DNA from: Coriobacteriia bacterium
GTDB lineage: Bacteria > Actinomycetota > Coriobacteriia > Anaerosomatales > SLCP01
Direction of reading: 5' to 3'
Length of the DNA stretch: 64,000 nt
Assembly: GCA_007121015.1 (NCBI GenBank)
Contig: SKMN01000025.1
Location: 1 to 64,000 of the forward strand
How positions within the stretch are numbered: the stretch's first letter is position 1; each line of letters starts with the position of its first letter. Both the position numbers and the translations under genes were made by a program. Positions 28,778 through 38,038 of this stretch are shown here, in pieces. The notes beneath the pieces were generated by a model. The model saw only the letters and a list, made by a program, of their open reading frames with translations, had not been told where the DNA came from and searched no databases.

Positions 28778-29005
28778 ATGAAGGACTTCACGCCTGAGGA
28801 GCTTGGTACATACAACGGTAAGGACGGTCAGCCGGCATACGTCGCCTTCAAGGGCGTCGTATACGACGTGACCGAGAGTGCGATGTGGGGCGATGGCGAG
28901 CACGAGGCGATGCACGACGCCGGCACCGATCTCACCGCCGCGCACGACGACGCCCCGCACGACGAGTACATCGTCGACTTCCCTGAGGTAGGGAGGCTCG
29001 TGTGA
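28778..29005 (+). CDS. Small cytochrome b5-like heme-binding domain protein
   Basis: FTPEELGTYNGKDGQPAYVAFKGVVYDVTES..WxxGxHxxxHxAGTDLT. Confidence 0.85.
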   Translation: MKDFTPEELGTYNGKDGQPAYVAFKGVVYDVTESAMWGDGEHEAMHDAGTDLTAAHDDAPHDEYIVDFPEVGRLV

Positions 29006-29012
29006 GCACGGC

Positions 29013-30314
29013 TTAACCGCGTTCGAGTACGGTTATCGTCTCGACGTGGAAGGTATGGGGGAACAAGTCGACCGGGGTCACGTGGCGTATCGCGTAGCCC
29101 CGGTCGACGAGTCTGCGGCAATCACGCGCAAGCGTCGCGGGGTCGCACGAGATGTAGGCGAGGGTACGCGCGTGCGTGCCGACGAGCGCATCGAGCGCGT
29201 CGGCGGTCAATCCCTGACGCGGAGGGTCCACTACTGCGTGATCGAACGCGCCTGCGGCGGGTAGCTCGCGTTCTGCGGCGCCGCCTATGATGTCGGCATC
29301 CAGGCGGGCCCGGCCCAGGTTGCGCCGAAGGTCCGCTATGGCGGCGCTCGACCCCTCGATGGCGACCACCTCGCCAGTGCGGTCCGCGAGGGGCAGCGTG
29401 AACGCCCCGACTCCTGCGTAGACGTCTGCGACCCGGTCTTCGGGACCGGGGTCGAGGGCTTCGAGTGCGATCTCGACGAGTCGCTCGGCAGTAGCAGTGT
29501 TCACCTGGAAGAACGATGGCGCGGAAACGCCGAACCCGAATCCTGCGAGTCGCTCCCGCCACGCGCCGGCACCCGATAGGACCTCGGTGCCCGCGATGGA
29601 GCGTCGCGCGTCGTTCCTGAGAAGCACGCGCACGACGCTGTTCGCCCCGACGGCGTCGGCAAGGGTGTTCGCGACGGCGTGTCGGGGAAACGCTCCCGGC
29701 GACGTCCACAGCGCGACCTGGAGGTCTGTGCCGCGAGCGGCGACACGGATGCCGACACGCTTGATGCCGAGGTCGCCGTGGCGCCCGCTCAGGTAGCGCA
29801 GCGCTCCGGTCAATGCTCGAGGGGCGGCGGCAGCGCGGTCGGGCAGCAGGAGGCACCGGTCTATCGGCACGATGTCGTGCGAGTCGAGACGGTGGAAGCC
29901 GAGCTCGAATCGGGGCGCCGAAGCATCGCCGACGAGTTCCACCTTGTTCCGGTAGCCGAACGTGTCCTTCGACGGGACGATCGGCCGCACCACGCCGGGT
30001 GCGATGTCGCCGATCCTCTCCAGCGCGTCGACGACGGCTTTGGCCTTGGCGGCGAGCTGTGTTCCGTACGAGACGTGCTGCCACTGGCAGCCGCCGCACG
30101 CGCCTACGTACGGACATGGCGGGTCGACACGGTCGGGCGAGGGTTCCTCGAGAGAGAACGTCCGCGCGCGCACCCAGCGGCCGTGGTCCTCGGTCTCCTG
30201 TACGACTACGAGGTCGCCGGGACAGCTCCCGGGCACGAACACGACGCGTCCGTCGGGGAGGTGTGCTACGCCGTCGCCACCGTAAGCGAGACTCTCTATG
30301 CGTACCGGAGGCAT
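29013..30314 (-). CDS. Class I SAM-dependent RNA methyltransferase, RlmD/TrmA family
   Basis: CPYVGACGGCQWQHVSYGTQL Fe-S motif; DVYAGVGAFTLPLA; DPPRQGL; YISCDPATLARD. Confidence 0.9.
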   Translation of the reverse strand: MPPVRIESLAYGGDGVAHLPDGRVVFVPGSCPGDLVVVQETEDHGRWVRARTFSLEEPSPDRVDPPCPYVGACGGCQWQHVSYGTQLAAKAKAVVDALERIGDIAPGVVRPIVPSKDTFGYRNKVELVGDASAPRFELGFHRLDSHDIVPIDRCLLLPDRAAAAPRALTGALRYLSGRHGDLGIKRVGIRVAARGTDLQVALWTSPGAFPRHAVANTLADAVGANSVVRVLLRNDARRSIAGTEVLSGAGAWRERLAGFGFGVSAPSFFQVNTATAERLVEIALEALDPGPEDRVADVYAGVGAFTLPLADRTGEVVAIEGSSAAIADLRRNLGRARLDADIIGGAAERELPAAGAFDHAVVDPPRQGLTADALDALVGTHARTLAYISCDPATLARDCRRLVDRGYAIRHVTPVDLFPHTFHVETITVLERG

Positions 30315-30491
30315 CGGCCTGCTCCTTGCGGGACGGAACGGGGGGCGGTAACGCCGTGAGCATGGTAGCATCAATGCGGAGGGGGCGTGCGTTCTTCAGG
30401 GCGAGGCGCGACATGCCGATAACGGATAGTGTCGGTTGACGCCGCTACCAGGCCCTCTCGGCCTATCAACAGTAAGAGGAGGATCCGGCGA

Positions 30492-32273
30492 ATGGCAGCC
30501 AACAGGGTTCTTATCGTCCACGATGACGCCGGGTTCGTCGACGAGGTCCGCGACGCGCTCGCTGCCCACACCGCAGACGTCGAGATCGTCAGCGCACTCT
30601 CGGGTCCACGAGCTCTTGGGCTCGTCTCTTCCCATCGGCCGACAGCTATCGTCGTCGATGCCGATCTCGAGGGCATGGACGGCTTCGCGCTGACGGAACA
30701 GCTCAAGTCCGACGACGCCAGTTCGGGGATCCCGGTCGTCATAGTCACACTCGATCCGAGCGAGTCTTCCGCGCTTCGCGCGCGTCAGGTCGGTGCTGCT
30801 GCGCACCTGCCCGCGACAGCGCCGCACGACATGCTTGCGTCGAAGCTCGCCGAGTTGCTCGGCCAGTCCGGTACCGGTGCCGCTGCACCGGCCGGTGCAG
30901 CGGCCAGCGCAGCACCGGGTCAGGGCGCACGCGAGACGGTTGCCGCACCGATGGGTGCAGTGGATGCCGAATCCGCAGGTGGAGCGCTGAGAGATATCGA
31001 CGTCCCCGCCGTCGAGCTGCCTCCGCAGCCCGCTCCCTCCCGGGTGGCACCCGCCGGTCCAACCGGGGATGCGGGAAGCCCACCTCAGGCGGCGCCGACC
31101 GCAGGCGCCCCGGTCGGGACTCGTCCAGCGCCTCCGGGTACCGGCGCTCCGGGAACGGGTGCCGGCCCGAGCGCCTCAGGGATGGCTCCTCCATCGGCGA
31201 GCGACGCTCCCAACATCGACGACCTGCTGCGGCTCATGATCGACCGTGGCGGCTCGGACCTCCACATCTCGGTCGGCAGCCCGCCGGGTCTGCGTCTGCG
31301 CGGCGAGATCGTGCCTGTCGAGAACACGAAGGTGCTCGGGCCGCGCGACACCGCCGAGATGATCCTCTCGCTCCTTTCCGAGGACCAGCGGCGCAAGTTC
31401 GAGACCGAGCTCGAACTCGATTTCGCCTACACCATCCCGGGAGTCTCCCGCTTCCGCGCGAACGTCTTCCAGCAGCGCAACTCTCTCGGTGCGGTCTTTC
31501 GCGTCATCCCGATCCGTATTCCGACGATCCAAGAACTCGGGCTGCCGAAAGTCTGCCGGTATCTCGCAGAACGTCCGCGCGGACTCGTGCTCGTGACCGG
31601 GCCGACCGGCTCGGGTAAGTCGACCACCCTCGCCGCGATGATCGACCACATCAACGAGAACCGCTCGTTACATATCATCACGCTCGAAGACCCCATCGAG
31701 TTCATGCACAAGAACAAGAAAGCCTATGTGAACCAACGGGAGGTCGGCGAGGACACCCGCTCGTTCGCCGCGGCGCTCAAGAGGGTGTTGCGTCAGGACC
31801 CCGACGTCATCCTCGTGGGAGAGATGCGCGACCTCGAGACCATCTCCGCGGCGATCACGGCTGCCGAGACCGGCCACCTCGTTCTCGCGACCCTGCACAC
31901 CACGGGTGGCCCGGCGACGGTCGACCGGATCATCGATGTCTTCCCGCCCCACCAGCAACAACAGGTGAGGATGCAGCTCTCGGGCACTCTCGAGGGCGTT
32001 CTGTCGCAGGTCTTGCTCCGCTCCACCGACGGCAAGACGCGGACGCTCGCCATGGAGATAATGCTCGGTATACCCGCGATCTCGAACCTGATCCGCGAGG
32101 GCAAGACGCACCAGATGCCCACTATCATCCAGGGCGGTGCCTCCCTCGGCATGCAGACGCTCGACCAGCACCTCAAGAACCTGCTGCAGGCGGGCAGGAT
32201 CACGTTCGAAGAGGCCGTCAGTAAGGCTCAGAACCCCCGCGAGCTCGCTCAGATGGTGGGTCGCAAGCTCTAG
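30492..32273 (+). CDS. Receiver-like domain fused to a PilT-type type IV pilus retraction ATPase
   Basis: N-terminal RVLIVHDDAGF...IVVDADLEGMDGF; Ala/Pro-rich linker; TGPTGSGKSTTLAAMIDHIN, GEMRDLETISAAITAAETGHLVLATLHT. Confidence 0.9.
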   Translation: MAANRVLIVHDDAGFVDEVRDALAAHTADVEIVSALSGPRALGLVSSHRPTAIVVDADLEGMDGFALTEQLKSDDASSGIPVVIVTLDPSESSALRARQVGAAAHLPATAPHDMLASKLAELLGQSGTGAAAPAGAAASAAPGQGARETVAAPMGAVDAESAGGALRDIDVPAVELPPQPAPSRVAPAGPTGDAGSPPQAAPTAGAPVGTRPAPPGTGAPGTGAGPSASGMAPPSASDAPNIDDLLRLMIDRGGSDLHISVGSPPGLRLRGEIVPVENTKVLGPRDTAEMILSLLSEDQRRKFETELELDFAYTIPGVSRFRANVFQQRNSLGAVFRVIPIRIPTIQELGLPKVCRYLAERPRGLVLVTGPTGSGKSTTLAAMIDHINENRSLHIITLEDPIEFMHKNKKAYVNQREVGEDTRSFAAALKRVLRQDPDVILVGEMRDLETISAAITAAETGHLVLATLHTTGGPATVDRIIDVFPPHQQQQVRMQLSGTLEGVLSQVLLRSTDGKTRTLAMEIMLGIPAISNLIREGKTHQMPTIIQGGASLGMQTLDQHLKNLLQAGRITFEEAVSKAQNPRELAQMVGRKL

Positions 32274-32335
32274 TCTCACCTGTTCGGGTAGAAACGGTGC
32301 AAGCAGGTGTCGACGCGCGGGACGGAGGGCGTCTG

Positions 32336-32785
32336 ATGGACGCTGTCACAGCACGGTGGGCGGGAAACCGACAGTTCGTGGCATGGGACCAGGCCGGTCA
32401 TGGCGTGGTGATGGATGCGAGCCCTCACTACAAGGGCGAGGGCACCGGCGTCCGCCCGATCGAGATGGTCCTGTACGGACTCGCGGGATGTACGGCGATG
32501 GACGTCGTGTCCGTCCTGGAGAAGAAACGCCAGGATCTCCGCGGCCTCGAGGTGCGCGTGACCGGCGTCCAGCGCGACGACTTCCCGAAGCACTACGAGC
32601 GCATCGAGGTGCACTACGTCGTCACCGGCGACGGCGTGAGCGAAGAAGCGGTGCACAGAGCGATAGAGCTGTCAGAGGACAAGTACTGCTCGGTCAAGGG
32701 CATCTTCGGGCCGCAGGTCGAGGTAACGAGTTCGTTCGAGGTCCTCGACACCCACGCGGACATCCCGGAAGGGGTCCACGAGTGA
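32336..32785 (+). CDS. OsmC family protein
   Basis: GVRPIEMVLYGLAGCTAMDVVSVLEKKRQ; C-terminal EDKYCSV. Confidence 0.88.
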   Translation: MDAVTARWAGNRQFVAWDQAGHGVVMDASPHYKGEGTGVRPIEMVLYGLAGCTAMDVVSVLEKKRQDLRGLEVRVTGVQRDDFPKHYERIEVHYVVTGDGVSEEAVHRAIELSEDKYCSVKGIFGPQVEVTSSFEVLDTHADIPEGVHE

Positions 32786-32806
32786 CCGACCGACACGGCG
32801 AGGAGC

Positions 32807-33523
32807 GTGTCCTTGAGTGATGTCGTCCTGCTTCCCGTTTTCAACGAGGAGGCGACCGTCGGTGAGGTGCTCGACTCGGTGCGCCGCTACTTCGACGGCG
32901 ACATACTCGTTGTCGACGACGGCTCCACCGACGGGACCGTCGACGTGCTCGCCGCGCGTCGCGACGTGTCGGTCATCACCCATCCGGAGAACCTAGGATA
33001 CGGCCGGGCACTCGCCGAGGGGTTCTCCGTCGCCCGGGTTCGCGGCGCCCGCCGGGTGATCACCATGGACTGCGACGGCCAGCACGAGCCCGCGCACATC
33101 CCGGAGTTCCTCAGGACGCTCGATCGCGGTCACGACATCGTCTCCGGGAGCAGGTACCTGCCCGAGAGCATCGCTGTGGGCACGGCTCCCGCCGAGAGAC
33201 GTGAGGTGAACGCCCGGGTGACCGCCGAGATCAACCGCGTGACCGGGTGGGCGATCACCGACTCGTTCTGCGGGTTCAAAGCGTACCGGACCGCAGCGCT
33301 CGAAGGGATGGTGCTTACCGAGCCCGGGTATGCGATGCCGCTCGAGTTGTGGGCAAAGGCGTACCGCGGGGGGCTCGCCATCACCGAGCTGCCGATCGAG
33401 CGGATATACTGCGACCACGACCGGTCGTTCGGCGAGGCGCTCGACGATCCCGAGCGGCGGTTCGCGTACTACATGCAGGTGTGGCATTCGGCGCTCGGCG
33501 AGGGAGAGGTCCAGGGGGCGTGA
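32807..33523 (+). CDS. Glycosyltransferase family 2
   Basis: LLPVFNEEATVGEVLDSV, ILVVDDGSTDGT, ITMDCDGQHEPAHI. Confidence 0.88.
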   Translation: MSLSDVVLLPVFNEEATVGEVLDSVRRYFDGDILVVDDGSTDGTVDVLAARRDVSVITHPENLGYGRALAEGFSVARVRGARRVITMDCDGQHEPAHIPEFLRTLDRGHDIVSGSRYLPESIAVGTAPAERREVNARVTAEINRVTGWAITDSFCGFKAYRTAALEGMVLTEPGYAMPLELWAKAYRGGLAITELPIERIYCDHDRSFGEALDDPERRFAYYMQVWHSALGEGEVQGA

Positions 33524-34212
33524 GCAGTGGAGTGGACATCGTCTGCGTGGGGGCGCACCCCGATGACGTGGAGATCGGCATGGGCGGTACGGTCGCCGTG
33601 ATGGTCGCCGAGGGGCTCTCGGTCGCGATCGTCGATCTCACCGACGGGGAGCCGACCCCGGCGGGCACCCGCGAGATCCGGATGGCCGAGGCCGCCGAGG
33701 CGGCGGACATCCTCGGCGTCGCCGCGCGCCGGACGCTCACCCTGCCCAACCGCACGCTCTTCGACTCGGTCGAAGCGCGCACCGAACTCGCCGAGGTGTT
33801 CAGGGAGTTGCGGCCACGCACCGTGTTCGCGCCCTATCCCGTCGACGCGCACCCCGACCACGTCGCTGCCGCCGCGATCGTCGACGGCGCGCGTTTCTAC
33901 GCGAAGTTCACGAAGACCGAGATGCGAGGGGAGCCTCACTACCCCGCGCGTCTCTACCGGTACATGGCCGTGCACCTGCATCTCGTCCGGGAACCGTCGT
34001 TCGTGGTCGACGTTTCGGGACACCTGTCCGTGAAGCTCGCGGCGCTGACGGCGTACCGGTCCCAGTTCTCGGCCGACCCGGGTAGCAGCGGGCTCGTCGA
34101 GACGATGGACGACGTCGCCCGTTCGTGGGGCCGCAGCATCGGCGTCGAGGCGGGGGAGCCGTTCTTCGCCGAGGAGCCCGTCGGCATCGCCTCTATCGCT
34201 CGGCTGGTGTAG
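33520..34212 (+). CDS. PIG-L family deacetylase, BshB1-like
   Basis: VCVGAHPDDVEIGMGGTV, DLTDGEPTPAGTREIRMAEA, PVDAHPDHVAAA; GTGA overlap with upstream gene. Confidence 0.85.
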   Translation: MSSGVDIVCVGAHPDDVEIGMGGTVAVMVAEGLSVAIVDLTDGEPTPAGTREIRMAEAAEAADILGVAARRTLTLPNRTLFDSVEARTELAEVFRELRPRTVFAPYPVDAHPDHVAAAAIVDGARFYAKFTKTEMRGEPHYPARLYRYMAVHLHLVREPSFVVDVSGHLSVKLAALTAYRSQFSADPGSSGLVETMDDVARSWGRSIGVEAGEPFFAEEPVGIASIARLV

Positions 34213-34224
34213 GGAGGCTGGCCG

Positions 34225-35796
34225 GTGCCTGGCCCAAGGATCACCGTCCCGGAGGGTCACGGCGAGGTCGTGTCGCACCCGCCGCTCGACCAGTGGGCCG
34301 ACCGTGCCCGCGAGAACGCCGCTGCCGTGCGATCGTGGGACTTCTGCGTCGCTGGACGCCCTGTCGGAGACGTGCGGCGCGCATGTCGTGCCGAGTCGCT
34401 GCGACTCGCTTGCGACTACACGTCCAGCCTCGGACTCGCGCCGACCGCGCCGACCGAAGATGACGCGCCTGTCATCGTCACCGGTCACCAGCCGGAGCTG
34501 TTCCATCCCGGCATCTGGGCGAAGTACTTCATGGTGCAGCGGGTGTGCGAGGAGGTGGACGGACATGGCATCGGCCTCGTGGTCGACAGCGAGGTCTTCG
34601 GCTCGGTGTCGGCGGCCGTGCCGTGTGACGCGGGGCAGGTCGGGCGGTGCGTCATCCGGCTAGCCGGCGGCGACGGAGAGACGTGCTACGGGCGCGCGCC
34701 CGCGCCCGATCCGCGCGCTGTGGAAGCGTTCTGCGAGGCCGCGGCGGCGGCCATCGGACCGCTGAACGCGCCTGCTCTCGAACGTAACCTGGACGGGTTC
34801 TGCGAGGCGCTCCGGATCGCGTCCGCCGTGGGCGGCGACGTCGCGCGCCTCGTCACAGGGGCACGTAGGCGTTACGAGGGGGCCCTCACCGACTACCGCG
34901 ACTTGTCCGTGCTGCAGCTTGCCGAGACCGCTTCGTACCGCGCGTTCGTCGCCGACATCATCGGCGCGTCCCGTCGATTCGCCGAATGCTACAACGGCGA
35001 GCTCGCATCGTACCGCGCTGCGCGTTCGGTGCGCTCCGACGCGCAGCCGTTCCCCGATCTCGGTGTCACCGCCGACGCCACGGAACTGCCGTTCTGGCTC
35101 ATCGGCAAGGAAGGCACGCGCGCACGTCCGTTCGTACGCGAGGAGCCCGGGGGGATGTCCCTTTCGGCCGGAGAGGTGACCGAACGTATTCCCGCCGACC
35201 CGGCCGCACTCGTCGAGCAACTCGCCGGCGCGCGCGTCGTCCTCGCTCCGCGCGCCCTGACCCTCACGCTGTTCGCACGGACGTTCCTCGCGGACCTGTT
35301 CGTCCACGGCGTGGGCGGCTCCCGGTACGATGAGGTGACCGAGGGTGTCGCTCGCGCCTTCTGGGGGATCGACCTGCCGCCGTTCGCCGCGGTGTCTCTC
35401 ACGATGCAGCCGCCGCTCGACGCGCTACCGGTGAGCGCCGAGGATGTGGCAGAGCTCGACCGGACGCTGAAGCGGCTCGAGCACAACCCCGATGAGTTCC
35501 TCGATGATGTCGAGTTCGCCGATGCCGGCCAGGAGGCGATCGCCCGCGGACTGGCGGCCACCAAGAGCGACCTCGTTGGGGAGATACAGCGAGAGGGAGC
35601 GGATCGCAAGGAGCTCGGCATGCGGATCAGGGACATCAACGCCAAGCTCGCGGAGGTCGTCGAACCCGTCGCGGCCGAGGTCGAATCAGAGCGCAGGCAC
35701 CTCGTCTCGCAGCTCGAGACCTCCGCCGTCCTTACCGACAGGCGATACCCGCTGTGCTTCTGGAGTCCCGAGGAGGTCGCCGACAAGCTTCGGTGA
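34225..35796 (+). CDS. BshC-like protein (putative bacillithiol-type cysteine-adding enzyme, divergent)
   Basis: VTGHQPELFHPGIWAKYFMVQRV, C-terminal coiled coil, adjacency to the BshB1-like deacetylase. Confidence 0.55.
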   Translation: MPGPRITVPEGHGEVVSHPPLDQWADRARENAAAVRSWDFCVAGRPVGDVRRACRAESLRLACDYTSSLGLAPTAPTEDDAPVIVTGHQPELFHPGIWAKYFMVQRVCEEVDGHGIGLVVDSEVFGSVSAAVPCDAGQVGRCVIRLAGGDGETCYGRAPAPDPRAVEAFCEAAAAAIGPLNAPALERNLDGFCEALRIASAVGGDVARLVTGARRRYEGALTDYRDLSVLQLAETASYRAFVADIIGASRRFAECYNGELASYRAARSVRSDAQPFPDLGVTADATELPFWLIGKEGTRARPFVREEPGGMSLSAGEVTERIPADPAALVEQLAGARVVLAPRALTLTLFARTFLADLFVHGVGGSRYDEVTEGVARAFWGIDLPPFAAVSLTMQPPLDALPVSAEDVAELDRTLKRLEHNPDEFLDDVEFADAGQEAIARGLAATKSDLVGEIQREGADRKELGMRIRDINAKLAEVVEPVAAEVESERRHLVSQLETSAVLTDRRYPLCFWSPEEVADKLR

Positions 35797-35863
35797 ACCC
35801 CTGCGTGTTATCATACTCCGACGTTTTGGAGTCACGTCCGTTTCGGAGAAAGGACATCCGGCT

Positions 35864-36037
35864 ATGGCTCTCCCCGTCGTCGACAAGGACCTGTGCACCG
35901 CATGCGGCATCTGCGTGGACGAATGTCCGCAGAGCTGCTACGACCTCGAGGACGTCGCCGTCCTGGCTCGTCCCGCAGACTGTACCGAGTGTGGCATCTG
36001 CGTGGACGTCTGCCCGAGCGAAGCGATCTCGATGTAG
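35864..36037 (+). CDS. 2x[4Fe-4S] ferredoxin
   Basis: CTACGICVDECPQSC and CTECGICVDVCPSEAI in a 57-aa protein. Confidence 0.93.
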   Translation: MALPVVDKDLCTACGICVDECPQSCYDLEDVAVLARPADCTECGICVDVCPSEAISM

Positions 36038-36057
36038 TTTCGGCACAGTGACCGAGT

Positions 36058-36086
36058 GCAGGGGTCGGCCTCGGGCCGGCCCCTGC
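36058..36086 (+). terminator. Hairpin terminator after ferredoxin
   Basis: gcaggggtcggcc-tcg-ggccggcccctgc. Confidence 0.65.
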
Positions 36087-36131
36087 GCCGTTTCCGGCGA
36101 GTGGGTCTTCCGGCGCTCACCCCCGCGTCGG

Positions 36132-36887
36132 TCAACCGCGCGGACCCATGCGGTCCTCGACGTAGAGCCTCGGCTCTTCACCGCGGAGCAAGCCCACGAA
36201 CCGCCGGTGATGGCGCAGGTACACGAGGCCGCCTAGGATGAAGACGAACACCACGTCGGGCTGGCCGGTGACGAGTGCATAGACCGGGAGCACGATCGTC
36301 GCGGCGACCTGTCCGGCCATCATGTAGCGCGTGACCGCGATGACGAGCAGACCGACGACGAGCACGATGAGGAAGTAGCGCCAATCGTAGGCGAGCAGCG
36401 CCCCGCCTCCCGTCGCCAGCCCCTTGCCTCCGAGCACGCGCTTCTTGGTGAGGCTCAGCCACAGCGAGTAGTTGTGCCCGATGACCGAGCCGAGCACGAC
36501 CGCTCGCGGGCCGATGAAGGCGGCGCCCGCCGCCGAGGCGGCCGAACCACTCCATGCGGCGCCTCCGGCCGGCAGCATGGGATCGACGAGCATGGCGGGT
36601 ATCGTCGTGGCAGCCAGCGTCGGCAGGAATCCTTTCAGTGCGTCGGCGAGCATCGCGACGGTGAACCACACCCACGAACCGGTGGTCCGCCTCACGTTCA
36701 TGGCACCCACGTTGCCGGTCCCATGTTCGGTGATGTCCTCGCCGGTGAGCGCGCGCACGATGATGTAGGAGAAGGGGATCGAGCCGATCAGGTAGGCGCC
36801 GAGGAACATGGCCGCGATCGGCCACAAGAGGTCGAGGAGGCGCTCCGACCCGGCTGCGGCGAGGAGGGATGCGAACGACGCGCTCAC
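36132..36887 (-). CDS. plsY: Glycerol-3-phosphate acyltransferase
   Basis: GAYLIGSIPFSYIIVR, TGNVGAMNVRRTTG, GKGLATGGGALL; GTG start overlapping the stop of the upstream gene. Confidence 0.9.
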   Translation of the reverse strand: MSASFASLLAAAGSERLLDLLWPIAAMFLGAYLIGSIPFSYIIVRALTGEDITEHGTGNVGAMNVRRTTGSWVWFTVAMLADALKGFLPTLAATTIPAMLVDPMLPAGGAAWSGSAASAAGAAFIGPRAVVLGSVIGHNYSLWLSLTKKRVLGGKGLATGGGALLAYDWRYFLIVLVVGLLVIAVTRYMMAGQVAATIVLPVYALVTGQPDVVFVFILGGLVYLRHHRRFVGLLRGEEPRLYVEDRMGPRG

Positions 36888-37795
36888 GAGGACCACCTCT
36901 CCGGCACGATGACTTCCACACCGAGCGGCTCGATGTGTACGTCGTAGACGGTCGTGACCATGACCTCGCCGTCCGCCTGTGCCTCTATCGGCGATTCGGA
37001 TTCGAGTCGCAGTGATGTCCGGTGCGACAAGGATACCGGACGCATCCACGTGTGACGGCCGAAGACCACGAAGGGCAGGCGCCACAGGGCTCCCGCAAGC
37101 CCGACCCGGTCGATGATGCATACGTCGAAGACGCCGTCATCGCCCACCGAGGAAGGGGTGATCTTGAATCCGCCCCCGTACGTGGGACCGTTGGTGATCG
37201 CGACGAGGAGGAGCTCCCGCTCCAAGGTGGGGCCTCCGTCGAGCGACAGCCTGACGCGGTGTGCGTGGAACTGGCGGAAGAGGACGTACATGAGGGCCCT
37301 GAAGTAGAGCGGAAGGCCCGACCAACCGGTGGTCGACTTGATCTCGGCGGCACGCGCCGTCACGCGGGCATCCAGTCCGATGGCGAGCGAGTTGGCGAAG
37401 TACACGCCGTTCACCACTCCGACATCCATCCGCGTCCGGCGACCACAGAGTATCTCGCGAACGGCGCTCGTAAGGTCGGTGGAGATGCCGAGAGTGCGCC
37501 GGTAGTCGTTGCCGGACCCCGTTGGCAGGACGGCGAGCACCGGCCGGTCCTCGGCGGACAGACGCATGATGCCGTTGAGGACCTCGTGGACCGTGCCGTC
37601 ACCGCCCACGGCGACGACCATGTCGTACGATCCGGCTTCGGCCGCCAGTTCTGTAGCGTGACCTGGTCGTTCGGTGAGGACGAGCGAGTAGTCGAGGTGA
37701 TCGTCGATGAGCGAGACGACGAGCGGCACGAGACGTTCGCTGACGCCGTGGCGCGCCGTCGGGTTGACGATGACGAGAGTGCGCCCGTCCACCAC
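36884..37795 (-). CDS. Diacylglycerol kinase family lipid kinase (YegS/BmrU-like)
   Basis: LVIVNPTARHG, VAVGGDGTVHEVLNG, LPTGSGNDYRRTLGI. Confidence 0.88.
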   Translation of the reverse strand: MVDGRTLVIVNPTARHGVSERLVPLVVSLIDDHLDYSLVLTERPGHATELAAEAGSYDMVVAVGGDGTVHEVLNGIMRLSAEDRPVLAVLPTGSGNDYRRTLGISTDLTSAVREILCGRRTRMDVGVVNGVYFANSLAIGLDARVTARAAEIKSTTGWSGLPLYFRALMYVLFRQFHAHRVRLSLDGGPTLERELLLVAITNGPTYGGGFKITPSSVGDDGVFDVCIIDRVGLAGALWRLPFVVFGRHTWMRPVSLSHRTSLRLESESPIEAQADGEVMVTTVYDVHIEPLGVEVIVPERWSS

Positions 37796-37882
37796 GTTCC
37801 CTTCCCGCGAACAGGAACGGGCGTGCTGGTTCACCGCCCGCTCGGTGTGCTAGAGTTCGATACCGCGCCGCGTTCGGCGACT

Positions 37883-37958
37883 GCCCTCGTAGCTCAGTGG
37901 ATAGAGCGTCTGCCTCCGGAGCAGGAAGTCACAGGTTCGAATCCTGTCGAGGGCACCA
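37883..37958 (+). tRNA. tRNA-Arg (CCG), CCA encoded
   Basis: Acceptor gccctcg/cgagggc; anticodon loop ctccgga; T-arm acaggttcgaatcctgt; acca. Confidence 0.93.
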
Positions 37959-37994
37959 CTCACTCTCTTGCGGCCCGACCGGTGTCGAGCCGTA

Positions 37995-38036
37995 GCGATG
38001 CCGGGACGCAGGGCAACCCCCGCGTCCCGGCATCGC
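37995..38036. terminator. Bidirectional hairpin between tRNA-Arg and the EF-G-like gene
   Basis: gcgatgccgggacgc...gcgtcccggcatcgc, a 15-bp perfect stem. Confidence 0.7.
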
Positions 38037-38038
38037 GA

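Noticed and set aside
37883-37958. tRNA-Arg as a possible island integration site
   Set aside because: No integrase and no duplicated tRNA 3' end were seen nearby; flanking genes are housekeeping.
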